A stretch of 64,000 nt of DNA from Limnohabitans sp. Jir61 (GCF_003063545.1 NZ_NESD01000002.1:1-64000), one strand, 5' to 3'; counted from the first letter of the stretch, positions 44,060 to 53,430 are shown. Made by a program: numbers and translations. Notes: generated by a model not told the origin, from the letters alone.

Positions 44060-44914
44060 TTATTTACGCACCATTTCTGGGCCTAACTTAAAGCCAAATG
44101 GTTGAAGCCCTGCCAGCATTGCGGCGTAAGCAGGTGCAACCTTTTCTGGCGCACCTTTCACGCCCAACTCAATGTGGCGCCCATGCACGGGGTGATCCAC
44201 GCTGGGCAAGCTGAATATTTTGATGCCGTCGAAATCGCGCTCTAAAGCTTCCATCAGCGGCGTGATTGTGGCTTCCATCGAGCCATAGATGACGATGGAC
44301 TGCTCGATCCAAGCATCGTGTTGAAACAGATGCGGGTAATGCGTGTCAAGCACCCATTCCATCATGGGCCAAGCCATCACCGGAAAGCCCGGCACAAAGT
44401 GCACAGCGCCGCCACCAGCACCGTGACAAGTAAAGCCCGGAATCTTGTTGTATGGGTTGGGGATGATCTGCGCGCCGACCGGAAACACCCCCATGTTGAG
44501 GCGGTGGATGTTGTCGTGACGGTCAGGCTCATACGGCACGCCCTGCTCTTTGGCTGTGTCTTGCATGCGCTCGCGAATCAAGGCCTCGGCTTGCGGGTGC
44601 AACACGATGTCCACCCCCAAGGCTTTGCCTGCGCATTGACGCGTGTGGTCGTCCGGCGTGGCGCCAATGCCGCCGCACGAAAACACAATGCTGTTGCTTT
44701 CGAACGCACGGGCTAAGGTGCGCGTGATGCGCTCAGGCGAATCACCCACGTAGTCGGCCCAATCCAGGGACAGCCCACGCGCGCTTAAGAGTTCAATGAG
44801 TTTGGGCATGTGCTTGTCGGCACGTTTGCCCGAGAGGATTTCATCGCCAACGATGATGAGGCCAAACTCTGGCCGCGCTTTAGAGGCTTGGGGGTGTGGG
44901 TGTGTTTGAGTCAT
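44060..44914 (-). CDS. CinA-type molybdopterin-binding domain protein
   Basis: The 284-residue protein has the MoCF-biosynthesis fold seen in the N-terminal half of CinA: FGLIIVGDEILSGKRADKHMPKLIELLSARGL, then FSCGGIGATPDDHTRQ. The C-terminal nicotinamide-nucleotide amidase domain of full CinA is missing, so it should not have NMN deamidase activity. The family's N-domain can act as an ADP-ribose or NAD-related pyrophosphatase, but that is not shown for this form. Its start overlaps the EI24 gene by 35 nt, and the glnA enhancer lies just beyond its stop. Confidence 0.83.
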   Translation of the reverse strand: MTQTHPHPQASKARPEFGLIIVGDEILSGKRADKHMPKLIELLSARGLSLDWADYVGDSPERITRTLARAFESNSIVFSCGGIGATPDDHTRQCAGKALGVDIVLHPQAEALIRERMQDTAKEQGVPYEPDRHDNIHRLNMGVFPVGAQIIPNPYNKIPGFTCHGAGGGAVHFVPGFPVMAWPMMEWVLDTHYPHLFQHDAWIEQSIVIYGSMEATITPLMEALERDFDGIKIFSLPSVDHPVHGRHIELGVKGAPEKVAPAYAAMLAGLQPFGFKLGPEMVRK

Positions 44915-45761
44915 CTGCAGATGCTAACGTGGGTAGTGGCACCGAGGCGCCCATCACCACAGTGCCCGACTCCGCACGCAGGGCTTCCAGCGCGCCCAAG
45001 CTGTAATGCGTGAACCACAACGACGTGAAGGCGAACACCAAGGCATATATCCAAATTGCCAATGGAATGAGCACCAAAAACGCCGCTGCAAACACAGCGC
45101 CTGAGGCCCACACAATGCTGGGCAAGGCGCCCAAATACCCCGTCAGCACACCAATCATCAACAACCAAATGCGGTGCTGGCGGCCAATGGCCAAGCGCTC
45201 TTCACGGCTGGCATGCGTAACTAAGGCATCAAACACCATCACACGGTAGCTCAGCCAACCCCAAATGAGCGGCGGCACGATGAACATCAAAGGTGGCACA
45301 GCCCAAAGCGGCAAAGTAATGACCATGGCGCCCATCGCAATGACCGTAGATCCCACCGTCCAAGCCAAGCTTGTCAGTGTGGTGCCGCCGTGCTTCAGGG
45401 CCAAGTGCGCGAAACGTCGTTGCACCACTAAATCGACCAAGGCTGGGGTCATCATCAAAGACACCGCCAGCAAAGAGATGATCACCAAGATGGGCGTGAT
45501 TGCAAAAATCACCACCAGCGGTATCACCACCGCCTGCAACTCACCTGCGCCTTGGTCTTGTAACCACTCCAGCATGCCTTGCAACACTTGCCAAGATGCC
45601 AGCATGTCGCGCACCCAATCTTGGGTGGGCGACCAATAGAAATAACCCCAGCTCAGCGACAGCACCAGCAACATGGCCAGTGGCAGCAGTGAGAGGACCA
45701 TGACGCGCGGCATCAAGCAATAAGCAAACGCACGCCAAAAAGAATCAAAGAACAAACGCAT
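44880..45761 (-). CDS. EI24/CysZ-family membrane protein
   Basis: The ATG at 45761 (MRLFFDSFWRAFAYCLMPRVMVLSLLPLAM) gives 293 residues and a clean N-terminus. The open frame continues to 45980 inside the next gene but has no membrane or family character there. Four to six hydrophobic segments fit EI24 (PF07264), whose best-known bacterial member, CysZ, imports sulfate. Sulfate transport is not established for this subgroup, and no cys genes are nearby. It overlaps the CinA-type gene. Confidence 0.8.
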   Translation of the reverse strand: MRLFFDSFWRAFAYCLMPRVMVLSLLPLAMLLVLSLSWGYFYWSPTQDWVRDMLASWQVLQGMLEWLQDQGAGELQAVVIPLVVIFAITPILVIISLLAVSLMMTPALVDLVVQRRFAHLALKHGGTTLTSLAWTVGSTVIAMGAMVITLPLWAVPPLMFIVPPLIWGWLSYRVMVFDALVTHASREERLAIGRQHRIWLLMIGVLTGYLGALPSIVWASGAVFAAAFLVLIPLAIWIYALVFAFTSLWFTHYSLGALEALRAESGTVVMGASVPLPTLASADDSNTPTPPSL

Positions 45762-45783
45762 GCTAAAAGCATACCGCAGGTAT

Positions 45784-46764
45784 TTAACGCGTAGATGAAA
45801 AACCCAAAGCGCACATGAGGCGTTTGATACCCAATCGCTGCTGCGACCAGAAACCTTCGCCGTAATCAACCCCCTGCTCAACTTGATCACGGATGCCGGT
45901 GGCCTCGAAACGCAAATCGAAGTTAGCGGTTCCAAACAGGATGTCCCACCACGGTAGCAGCACGCCAAAGTTGTGCCCACCTAAAACAACCTTTGCGCCT
46001 TGGGCTGTTTCATGCCCCAAACCAATGGCATGGTGCAACCGGTGAAAGCGTGGGCTGACCCACAATCGCTCGCCCCATTGGCCAAAACTCACACGCAAAT
46101 TGGCGTGCTGGAAGTTTTCAAACAACTGGGTAATCGCAACAACCGCAACAAACTGCGTCGGGGCAATGCCGATGAACTGAGCGATCAACACCCAAATAAT
46201 CGCACCGATCAAATCGTCCAGCAAGTGGTTGCGGTTGTCGGTCCATTGGGTCATCTGGCGTTGCGAGTGGTGCAAGGCGTGCAAAGCCCACCACCAGTTC
46301 CAATGATGCTGTGCGCGGTGCAACCAGTAGTTGACGAAGTCAAACACTACGAGGTAGATCAAAAAGCTGGTCAGTGGGACATCGGTCACACCTGGCCACA
46401 GGTCTTCCAAATGGAAAGTTCCCACGCCTTGCACCCGCAGCTCACCCATAAGCGTATCGAGCACAGGATCCACCAACAAAAACAACACCACGCGAAACAA
46501 ACCCAAACGATGAATGAGCGTGTAAATCACATCGGCGCGAATGGCTTTTTGATCGGTCAATGACTCCACAGGGCGCCAGCGCTGCAAGGGGCCAATTACA
46601 ACCACCATGACCGCAATTTGTATCAATCCCACCAGCAGCCAACCCGTGCCATTGAACACATCTTCCAACCGGCTGCCCATGCCTAAAACGAAGGCAATGG
46701 GCTGCATCACGCTTTCATACAAAGCGGCTTGCGTGTTGGCAAACAAGTCAATCAGCGTATCCAT
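45784..46764 (-). CDS. Sterol desaturase / fatty acid hydroxylase superfamily protein
   Basis: The 326-residue protein (ATG at 46764) has TM helices and the diiron histidine boxes of this superfamily: HRLGLF and YWLHRAQHHWNWWWALHALHHSQRQM, then NFQHANLR and HRLHHAIG. It is an integral-membrane oxygenase type; the substrate could be a lipid or carotenoid-like compound. Thirteen extra N-terminal residues in the longer frame lie in the preceding gene's coding region and are not favoured. It follows a polysaccharide deacetylase gene, overlapping it by 13 nt. Confidence 0.85.
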   Translation of the reverse strand: MDTLIDLFANTQAALYESVMQPIAFVLGMGSRLEDVFNGTGWLLVGLIQIAVMVVVIGPLQRWRPVESLTDQKAIRADVIYTLIHRLGLFRVVLFLLVDPVLDTLMGELRVQGVGTFHLEDLWPGVTDVPLTSFLIYLVVFDFVNYWLHRAQHHWNWWWALHALHHSQRQMTQWTDNRNHLLDDLIGAIIWVLIAQFIGIAPTQFVAVVAITQLFENFQHANLRVSFGQWGERLWVSPRFHRLHHAIGLGHETAQGAKVVLGGHNFGVLLPWWDILFGTANFDLRFEATGIRDQVEQGVDYGEGFWSQQRLGIKRLMCALGFSSTR

Positions 46765-47522
46765 GGTTTGTATTTTGGATGCTCTTTGAGCGTGGCGAAA
46801 CAAAACCCTTTGGCTTTGAGGCCTTCAATCAAAGGCTCGAGCACGGTCGGAGCCCACGGATCTTGGCGCGACCAAATGCCCAGGTGCGCCATCAAAATGT
46901 CGCCCGAGCGAATGTTGCTCAAGGCACGTTGCTGCAGCATGGCGTTGGGGAATTTATCGCTGGGCAACTCATCCCCTAAAAAGCCCGCATCCGCCCAGCC
47001 CACATGCGCAAAGCCGCATTGCTTAGCTGCCGTGAGCAACGATGGTGATGTTTTGCCACCTGGCGCACGAAACAAGGGCAAAGGCTTCACGCCCGTAATT
47101 TGCTCTAGGCGCGTGTTGGAAAGTTGAAGTTGGTCACAGTAACGCTGGCTGGTCCATACCTCTGTTTGCCCTTTGTTCGGGCCGGCTGTCGGGCGCATTT
47201 GCCAGCTGCCACGTGGCAGGTCAGAGCGCCAATAAACGTGGTCAAACGTGTGTGAGGCAAACGCGTGGCCTTCAGCCCCACGCGCTTTCCACCAGGGTGC
47301 CCAGTGCTCGCCCAGTGAGCCATCACCTACCTTGGTGGGTTCATTGGCGGCGAAGAAGGTGACCTTGACGTTTTGACGATTCAGCACCTCTGCAATCAGC
47401 GGTGCCACGCCCATGTGACCTGTGTCAAACGTGAGGTAAAGAGGCTTGCTGCAGGGCGCAGCTGCATGTGCTGCGATGCTCAGTGAGGCGAAAAAACCAA
47501 GTACCAAGCAACGCATAGTCAT
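46752..47522 (-). CDS. Polysaccharide deacetylase family (NodB homology) protein, exported
   Basis: The ATG at 47522 overlaps the upstream stop (TGATG) and begins a signal peptide, MTMRCLVLGFFASLSIAAHA, giving 256 residues. The NodB-homology motifs are LYLTFDTGHMG, SHTFDHVYW and LFRAPGGKTSP. The usual first motif is TFDDGP. Here the second Asp, normally a metal ligand, is Thr, so metal binding or activity may differ. It probably acts in the periplasm on N-acetylated glycans or peptidoglycan-like substrates. The neighbours are a beta-propeller protein and a membrane oxygenase. Confidence 0.8.
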   Translation of the reverse strand: MTMRCLVLGFFASLSIAAHAAAPCSKPLYLTFDTGHMGVAPLIAEVLNRQNVKVTFFAANEPTKVGDGSLGEHWAPWWKARGAEGHAFASHTFDHVYWRSDLPRGSWQMRPTAGPNKGQTEVWTSQRYCDQLQLSNTRLEQITGVKPLPLFRAPGGKTSPSLLTAAKQCGFAHVGWADAGFLGDELPSDKFPNAMLQQRALSNIRSGDILMAHLGIWSRQDPWAPTVLEPLIEGLKAKGFCFATLKEHPKYKPWIR

Positions 47523-48526
47523 CAATACCGCTTCGCGTGGTCCAAAGTCCAAACGCCATGCGGCGATTTGCCAACTTTCACTTGCCGCACCAATTGACCT
47601 GTTGTTGTGTCAATCACGCTCATTTTTTTAATCCAGCGCGATGATACGAACAAAAACTTGCCATCGGCTGTGACTTCCATGCAATCAGGCCCGCCAGGTG
47701 CGGTGAACTGCATGACCGACTCTAAGTTGAGGTAATCGATTTTGTTGACCGTGTTGGCTACGCGGTTGCCCACAAAAACATGGCGGCCATCGCCTGCTGC
47801 GCGAAATGCATGTGCACCTGCGCCTGTGGGGATAGTTTTAAACAACTTCGGCTGTGTGCCAGACACATCAAACACTTGCACATGGTTGTCACCAGTCAAG
47901 CCTACTAAAAGGTATTTGTCGTTAGGCGTACCAAACACATCAGCAGGCATTTCGCCTGTTTTGATGCGCCACTTGAGAGTTTGTGTGGCCAAGTCCACCG
48001 CGACCAGCTCGTTGCTGTCTTGCATGGTGGCGTAAGCCGTGGTGCTTTTGGTATCAATCCAAATGTGGCTGGGCGTTTTGCTGGAAGGAATGCGTTTAGC
48101 CAGCGTTAGCTCTTTGCCATCCCAGCGGTAAATGTCGATGTGGTTCAAGCGATTGGCCACCGTGACAAACCACTTCATGTCGGGTGAAAAGCGCAGCTGG
48201 TAAGGGTCAATCGTGCCGCGCACCACACGTTGCACTTCGGCCGTGCGTGGATCGATGAAGGTCAGCGAATCACCACCAGCATTAGCCACGATGACCGATT
48301 TTTCGTCTGGTGTGAGGTAGATGTGATGCGGTTCTTTGCCCGTTGAAATACGACGGGTTTCTTGCCAAGTGACAGGGTCAATGACGCTGACATTGGCGTC
48401 CAAAGAATTGAGCACAAAAATAGGGTTGGCCGCTTGCGCAGCCGGAACTGCCAAAAGCAGCACGCCCGCCATAGCCAGCGTTAAACGTTGAATCAAAAAC
48501 ACGAAAATACCTTGAAAAATCTGCAC
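47522..48526 (-). CDS. Exported YVTN-type beta-propeller protein
   Basis: This is a 334-residue protein with a signal peptide ending AAQA-ANP. Five to seven blades follow of the type FVLNSLDANVSVIDPVTWQETRRISTGKEPHHIYLTPDEKSVIVAN, with DPRTAEVQRVVRGT and VIDTTTGQLVRQVKVGKSPHG as further blades. Periplasmic location is likely. The annotated start is GTG; another GTG eight codons later, after AAGG, is also possible. Propellers of this family often bind partner proteins or redox cofactors. No catalytic motif is visible. Its stop overlaps the deacetylase start. Confidence 0.82.
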   Translation of the reverse strand: MQIFQGIFVFLIQRLTLAMAGVLLLAVPAAQAANPIFVLNSLDANVSVIDPVTWQETRRISTGKEPHHIYLTPDEKSVIVANAGGDSLTFIDPRTAEVQRVVRGTIDPYQLRFSPDMKWFVTVANRLNHIDIYRWDGKELTLAKRIPSSKTPSHIWIDTKSTTAYATMQDSNELVAVDLATQTLKWRIKTGEMPADVFGTPNDKYLLVGLTGDNHVQVFDVSGTQPKLFKTIPTGAGAHAFRAAGDGRHVFVGNRVANTVNKIDYLNLESVMQFTAPGGPDCMEVTADGKFLFVSSRWIKKMSVIDTTTGQLVRQVKVGKSPHGVWTLDHAKRY

Positions 48527-48625
48527 CCAGTGTAACGAGCGAGGTCCACCTCATGGGCAGGAAGGCCTTCAAATCGGTCGAAAACCGCTTGATCCAAAAC
48601 AAATAATGACCAAAGACCTAAAAAG

Positions 48626-49369
48626 TTAAGCGTTTGTAGCTAGTCGCTTCAATTCGTCTTCGCTGATCCATCGCCACTGACCCGGCGCCAAATCGGCCGG
48701 CAAAGGCATGGCGCCAATTTGCGAGCGGTGCAAACCCACCACTTTGTTGCCAACCGCTGCCAACATGCGTTTGACTTGGTGGTACTTGCCTTCGGTCAGC
48801 GTCAGGCGCATGTGGTGCTCGGCTACGGCCACACAGGCTGCGGCTTTGACGGGCTTAGGTGAATCATCCAACACCACACCGTAGAGCAGACGTTGCACTT
48901 GCTTGTCGTCCAGCGGGTCATCGGTCGTCACCTCATACACCTTGGGCACATGGTGACGGGGTGAACTCATGCGGTGAATCAACGGGCCATCGTCGGTCAG
49001 AACCAACATACCCGTGGTGTCTTGGTCCAAGCGCCCTACTGCTTGGACGCCTTGCACCGCACTTTTTTGAGGTCGGTAGCGCAAAGGCGGTGGCAGCAAG
49101 GTGTACATGCTGGGCCATGCCGAAGGCTTGTGCGAACACTCGTAGCCTGCGGGCTTGTGCAGCAGCACATAAGCTTTGGCGTGATACGGCCACAGCACGC
49201 CTTGCACCGAGTACGACAGACCTTCACGCACGTCTACGTCTTCAAGCGCATCGTCACAGGTGACCAAGCCCTCGCCCAGATCGACCTGCACGTAACCTTG
49301 TTGAATCAAGCCCGCACAAATACGTCGCGTGCCAAAACCTTGGGAATACAAAATATCTTGCAATTGCAT
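48626..49369 (-). CDS. RNA pseudouridine synthase, RsuA/RluB family
   Basis: The 247-residue protein has an N-terminal S4-like domain (QDILYSQGFGTRRICAGLIQQGYVQVD) and a catalytic domain. The signature GRLDQDTTGMLVLTDDGPL carries the active-site Asp, followed by KYHQVKRMLAAVGNKVVGLHR. The size and the DG...H spacing fit RsuA (16S rRNA U516), though RluB/RluE-type targets cannot be excluded. It is divergent from a hydrolase gene. Confidence 0.9.
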   Translation of the reverse strand: MQLQDILYSQGFGTRRICAGLIQQGYVQVDLGEGLVTCDDALEDVDVREGLSYSVQGVLWPYHAKAYVLLHKPAGYECSHKPSAWPSMYTLLPPPLRYRPQKSAVQGVQAVGRLDQDTTGMLVLTDDGPLIHRMSSPRHHVPKVYEVTTDDPLDDKQVQRLLYGVVLDDSPKPVKAAACVAVAEHHMRLTLTEGKYHQVKRMLAAVGNKVVGLHRSQIGAMPLPADLAPGQWRWISEDELKRLATNA

Positions 49370-49420
49370 GGGTCAATCGTAAACGCTCAAGCAAAATGAC
49401 ATCTGACAAAGGCGCCTCAC

Positions 49421-50287
49421 ATGAAACCCAGCTCACACTATTTGCAATGCCACGGCTTCAACATCCACTACACCGCGTGGGGCGATGCCTCGCTGCCCGT
49501 GGTGATTGCATGGCACGGTTTGGCCCGCACAGGCCGCGACTTTGACGCCTTGGCCGAGCAGCTGTGCGCACACTACCGCGTGATTTGCCCCGACACCATT
49601 GGCCGAGGACTGAGCCAGTGGAGCCCCGCCCCCAAAGACGACTACAGCTTTGCCACCTACGCACGCATCACTTTGGACTTGATGAATGCGCTGCACATTG
49701 AAAAAACCCACTGGATTGGCACCTCCATGGGTGGCGCTTTGGGCTTGGTCTGCTCTGCCGGGTTAGAAGTACCGGCCTTGCAAGGGCGCATTCGCAGCTT
49801 GCTGCTCAATGACATCGCACCTGAAATTTCTTCTGTGGCAGTGGAGCGCATCAAAGCCTACGCAGGCCAGCCCCCAGCGTTTGACACCGTGCCAGAGTTA
49901 GAAGCCTTCTTCCGTGCAGCCTATGCCCCCTTCGGCTACCAGACAGATGCGCAGTGGCGACACTTGACCGAGACCTCCACACGCCGCCTGCCCGACGGCC
50001 GCGTGACGCCGCACTACGACCCTCACATCACGCAGCAGTTTTTCCGTGAAGTGCCTGAGTACCCCATGTGGAACGAGTACGACACACTCAACATTCCCGT
50101 CATGGTGATGCGCGGTACGCATTCGGATTTGATTTCACCCGAGACCATCCAAACCATGCACACCCGCGGACCAGGCACCAAGGGTTTGCTACGCACTGAA
50201 GAGATCGCAGGCTGCGGCCATGCACCCGCATTGAACGAGCCCGCGCAATGGCAGCTGGTGATGGACTTCTTGAAGGCGGCGGCTTAG
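49421..50287 (+). CDS. Alpha/beta-hydrolase
   Basis: This is an alpha/beta-hydrolase of 288 residues: IAWHGLARTGRDFDALA near residue 30, the nucleophile in GTSMGGALGL near 105, the acid in RGTHSDLISPE and the His in IAGCGHAPALNEP. It has no signal peptide. The family is too broad to name a substrate; esterase or MhpC-like C-C hydrolase activity is possible. It converges with the GST gene with 5 nt between. Confidence 0.85.
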   Translation: MKPSSHYLQCHGFNIHYTAWGDASLPVVIAWHGLARTGRDFDALAEQLCAHYRVICPDTIGRGLSQWSPAPKDDYSFATYARITLDLMNALHIEKTHWIGTSMGGALGLVCSAGLEVPALQGRIRSLLLNDIAPEISSVAVERIKAYAGQPPAFDTVPELEAFFRAAYAPFGYQTDAQWRHLTETSTRRLPDGRVTPHYDPHITQQFFREVPEYPMWNEYDTLNIPVMVMRGTHSDLISPETIQTMHTRGPGTKGLLRTEEIAGCGHAPALNEPAQWQLVMDFLKAAA

Positions 50288-50292
50288 GCCTG

Positions 50293-50907
50293 TTACGGCA
50301 CCCACAACGGGTGCTTGTGCATCACGGCGGCAAACGCGTCTGAGGCTTCAAACGCCAGCAACCATCGCGACAAATGCACCCAAGGCTGCGCATCAAACCA
50401 AGCGCGGTCGGTGCGCGCAAACTGTCGCACGAATGGCGCCAAACACGCATCGCTCAAACCCCAGTGTGCGCCCGATAAATAAGCAGTTTTATGTAGCTGA
50501 ACATCGAGTTCGCTGAGCCAAGCTGCACCTAAATCACGGTGTTTCAAGCCGTCGTTCAAGCCAAAGCGCTGCGGGTATTTGTAGCGATCTAAGTTGGCTT
50601 TGAATTCGCCATCATTAGCAGCAATCAACGCATCTGCATTCGCCTTGGCTTGCGGATAGGCAGGCAACCAGCCATCGGGATCCTTCTGCGCCAAAGCCCA
50701 GTACATGATGTCTAAGCTTTGCTCCAGCACCTCCCCTGAATCCAAGCACAACACAGGCACTGTGCCTTTGGGTGACACAGCCAGCATGTCGACTGGCTTC
50801 GCCTTCAATGCGACTTCACGATGTTCATAAGCCACGCCGCTGACTTGTAAAGCCAAGCGTGCTCGCATCGCATAAGGGCAGCGGCGAAATGAATACAGAA
50901 CGTGCAT
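50293..50907 (-). CDS. Glutathione S-transferase family protein
   Basis: The 204-residue product has a thioredoxin-like N-domain (LYSFRRCPYAMRARLALQVSGVAYEHREVAL, with Cys-Pro-Tyr-Ala near residue 10) and the glutathione-binding VPVLCLDSGEVLEQSLDIMYW. A helical C-domain follows. The CPYA motif is close to glutaredoxin-2 and omega-type GSTs, which use Cys rather than Ser or Tyr. The likely role is glutathione-dependent reduction or deglutathionylation in the cytosol. It is divergent from the FAH-family gene. Confidence 0.88.
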   Translation of the reverse strand: MHVLYSFRRCPYAMRARLALQVSGVAYEHREVALKAKPVDMLAVSPKGTVPVLCLDSGEVLEQSLDIMYWALAQKDPDGWLPAYPQAKANADALIAANDGEFKANLDRYKYPQRFGLNDGLKHRDLGAAWLSELDVQLHKTAYLSGAHWGLSDACLAPFVRQFARTDRAWFDAQPWVHLSRWLLAFEASDAFAAVMHKHPLWVP

Positions 50908-51008
50908 AAAGAAAGAGAAAAAATTCGAGTAACCAACGTGTCAGACACCACTGGCGCAACGTTCAGCGATGGGCAAGAATGCGACACAAAAGCACAAGGA
51001 GACAACAC

Positions 51009-51794
51009 ATGAAACGCCGTCAATTCTTTCAGAATTCTGCCCTCGTCACATCTGGAGCCCTTGTGGGTTGCGCCACACCGGGTATGGCAGCCCATACGCC
51101 AAAGACACCTTTCACCGTACCAGCTACCTACATCCCCATTGTCGGATCGGACGAGATGTTTCCGATTCGACGCATCTATTGCATTGGCCGCAACTACGCT
51201 GCACATGCCCGCGAAATGGGATCAGACCCCACACGCGAACCACCCTTCTTCTTCCAAAAACCCACGGATGCCATTCAATACGTAGCCGCAGGCACGGTGG
51301 CTGACCATTCCTACCCCACTCTCACCAAAAACTACCACTACGAAGCCGAATTGGTGGCGGTGCTGGGCAAAGGTGGCCGCAACATCTCCGTTGATAAGGC
51401 GCTCGACTTGGTCTATGGCTACACCCTAGGTCTTGACATGACACGCCGCGATTTGCAACGGGGCATGGGTGATCAAAAGAAGCCTTGGGAAATTGGCAAA
51501 AGCTTTGACCAATCAGCCCCCATCGGTGCGGTTCACAAAGTGGCACAAACAGGTCACTTCACCAAAGGTGACATTTGGCTCAAGGTGAATGGACAAGTCA
51601 AACAAAAAGCAGATTTGAACCAAATGATTTGGTCTGTGGCTGAACAAATCAGCAAACTCTCAGAAGCGTTTGAGCTGTTTCCAGGTGACATCATCTACGC
51701 AGGCACTCCTGAAAACGTGGGGCCTGTGGTTCGCGGCGATGTGATTGAAATGCACATCGACGGTTTGCCCAACCTCAGCGTGAAAATCGTTTAA
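51009..51794 (+). CDS. Fumarylacetoacetate hydrolase family protein with Tat-like signal
   Basis: The ATG at 51009 has a GGAG site and starts a 261-residue protein. Its first 30 residues, MKRRQFFQNSALVTSGALVG, contain the twin-Arg motif RRQFF, a hydrophobic stretch and an ATPGMAA end. The FAH fold follows: RIYCIGRNYAAHAREMG, FFFQKPTDA, the acidic metal site YHYEAELVAVLGKGG, LGLDMTRRDLQ, and YAGTPENVGPV near the end. FAH-family enzymes (hydratases, decarboxylases, hydrolases) are usually cytosolic, so export would be unusual. A Cys near residue 21 (GCATP) could also suggest a lipoprotein. It lies beside the aldarate island. Confidence 0.85.
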   Translation: MKRRQFFQNSALVTSGALVGCATPGMAAHTPKTPFTVPATYIPIVGSDEMFPIRRIYCIGRNYAAHAREMGSDPTREPPFFFQKPTDAIQYVAAGTVADHSYPTLTKNYHYEAELVAVLGKGGRNISVDKALDLVYGYTLGLDMTRRDLQRGMGDQKKPWEIGKSFDQSAPIGAVHKVAQTGHFTKGDIWLKVNGQVKQKADLNQMIWSVAEQISKLSEAFELFPGDIIYAGTPENVGPVVRGDVIEMHIDGLPNLSVKIV

Positions 51795-51800
51795 GCAATC

Positions 51801-53345
51801 TCAGGTCACGGGTGCTGGGTTGAACAACACCAAGGCGTTGTGCAACTTCCAGTGCTCGGCCCATGTTTTCTTGCGGCCGCTGGCCACTTCTAACATCAGC
51901 TCAAACAGCTCGGTGCCGACTTCTTCAATCGTTTTGGACCCGTCGGCAATCGTGCCCGCGTTCACATCCATCAGGTCATGCCAGCGACGCGCCAGATCTG
52001 TGCGAGTTGCTACTTTGATGACCGGGCACTCAGCCAAACCATAGGGCGTGCCGCGCCCTGTGGTGAACACATGCAAGTTCATACCCGCAGCCAATTGCAG
52101 CGTGCCGCAGATGAAATCACTCGCAGGCGTGGCCGCATAAATGAGTCCCTTCTGCTTGAGCTTTTCGCCGGGTGACAGCACGCCCGAGATGGGTGCCGAG
52201 CCCGACTTGACGATCGAACCCATGGCTTTTTCCACGATGTTGGACAAGCCGCCTTTTTTGTTGCCGGGCGTGGTGTTGGCACTGCGGTCTGCGCGGCCGC
52301 GCGCCAGGTAAGCGTCGTACCAAGCCATCTCGCGAATCATGGCCTCTGCCACTTCAGGCGTGGTCGCGCGTGAGGTGAGTTGATCAATGCCGTCGCGCAC
52401 TTCGGTCACTTCAGAGAACATTACACTCGCACCTGCTCGCACCAACAAATCGGTGCAATAGCCCACAGCGGGGTTAGCTGTCACGCCCGAGAATGCATCG
52501 CTGCCGCCACACTGCACACCCACCACCAATTCGCTGGCAGGCACGGTCTCACGACGGCGTTGATTCAAGCGTTGCAAATGGTGCTCCGCAGTTTTCATGA
52601 TCGAATCAATCATGGACATGAAACCCACGTGCGCGTCATCTTGTAGGCACACCACATCAAGTGCCTCGCCGCGTTGGTCGTTGATGGGAATGGCGCCAGG
52701 TGGCATCAAACGCTCAGGTTGCAGTTTTTCGCAGCCCAAACTCACCACCATCACTTCACCGCCAAAGTTGGGGTTCAAGCTAATGTTGCGCAGGGTTCGA
52801 ATAGGAATCTCTGCACCATCGGCATCAATGGCCACACCGCAGCCGTAGGTGTGCTCAAGGCCCACCACATCGTCCACATGGGGAAACTTGGGTAACAGCT
52901 CAGCTTTGATGCGTTCCACAGCAAACTCAACTACCCCCGAGACGCACTGCACTGTGGTGGTGATGGCCAAAATGTTGCGCGTGCCCACCGAACCATCGGC
53001 ATTGCGATAGCCCTCAAAGGTGAAGCCCTCTAGCGTTGGCAAGGGTTCAGGCTTCACGGTGGCGATGGGCAAGTTATCCAACTCACGTGCCGAGGGCATT
53101 TGCAGCAAACGCTCATGCACCCAGCTGCCAGCAGCAATGTCTTGCATGGCAAAGCCAATTGGAATGCCATAGCGCAACACCGGCGCGCCAGACGCAATAT
53201 CGACCAAGGCAACTTTGTGACCTTGCGGCACTTGATCACGCAAGGTGATGCCATCGCTCAACACAGTGCCAGTAACTAATCCGCCCTGATTCGCCACAAT
53301 GGCCACGTTGTCGCGGGCATGCATGCGGATGGTGAGTGGTGTCAT
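51801..53345 (-). CDS. garD: UxaA-family dehydratase, galactarate dehydratase type
   Basis: The 514-residue protein has an N-terminal SAF domain (about residues 1-90) and the large UxaA/GarD catalytic domain, with [41 protein letters not shown] and TTGRGTPYG. Length and domain order fit D-galactarate dehydratase (about 520 residues) or altronate dehydratase. The neighbours handle aldarates, not altronate, so galactarate is favoured. It would produce 5-keto-4-deoxy-D-glucarate. It is transcribed divergently from the LacI gene, with an operator-like palindrome between. Confidence 0.85.
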   Translation of the reverse strand: MTPLTIRMHARDNVAIVANQGGLVTGTVLSDGITLRDQVPQGHKVALVDIASGAPVLRYGIPIGFAMQDIAAGSWVHERLLQMPSARELDNLPIATVKPEPLPTLEGFTFEGYRNADGSVGTRNILAITTTVQCVSGVVEFAVERIKAELLPKFPHVDDVVGLEHTYGCGVAIDADGAEIPIRTLRNISLNPNFGGEVMVVSLGCEKLQPERLMPPGAIPINDQRGEALDVVCLQDDAHVGFMSMIDSIMKTAEHHLQRLNQRRRETVPASELVVGVQCGGSDAFSGVTANPAVGYCTDLLVRAGASVMFSEVTEVRDGIDQLTSRATTPEVAEAMIREMAWYDAYLARGRADRSANTTPGNKKGGLSNIVEKAMGSIVKSGSAPISGVLSPGEKLKQKGLIYAATPASDFICGTLQLAAGMNLHVFTTGRGTPYGLAECPVIKVATRTDLARRWHDLMDVNAGTIADGSKTIEEVGTELFELMLEVASGRKKTWAEHWKLHNALVLFNPAPVT

Positions 53346-53390
53346 CGATGTCTCCTATCATTTGTTGTGCCTGATGGCATCCATTGACAT

Positions 53391-53408
53391 AATGATAGCG
53401 GTACCATT
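53391..53408. promoter_or_regulatory. Operator-like palindrome between the galactarate dehydratase and LacI-family genes
   Basis: AATGATAGCGGTACCATT is a near-palindrome (14 of 18 positions symmetric). It shares TAGCG-N-TACCA with the perfect palindrome at 54525-54546. It lies in the 85-nt divergent gap, where it could control both genes. LacI-family proteins bind such CG-centred palindromes. Confidence 0.68.
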
Positions 53409-53430
53409 GCAACTTAAGCAAGCGAATTTC

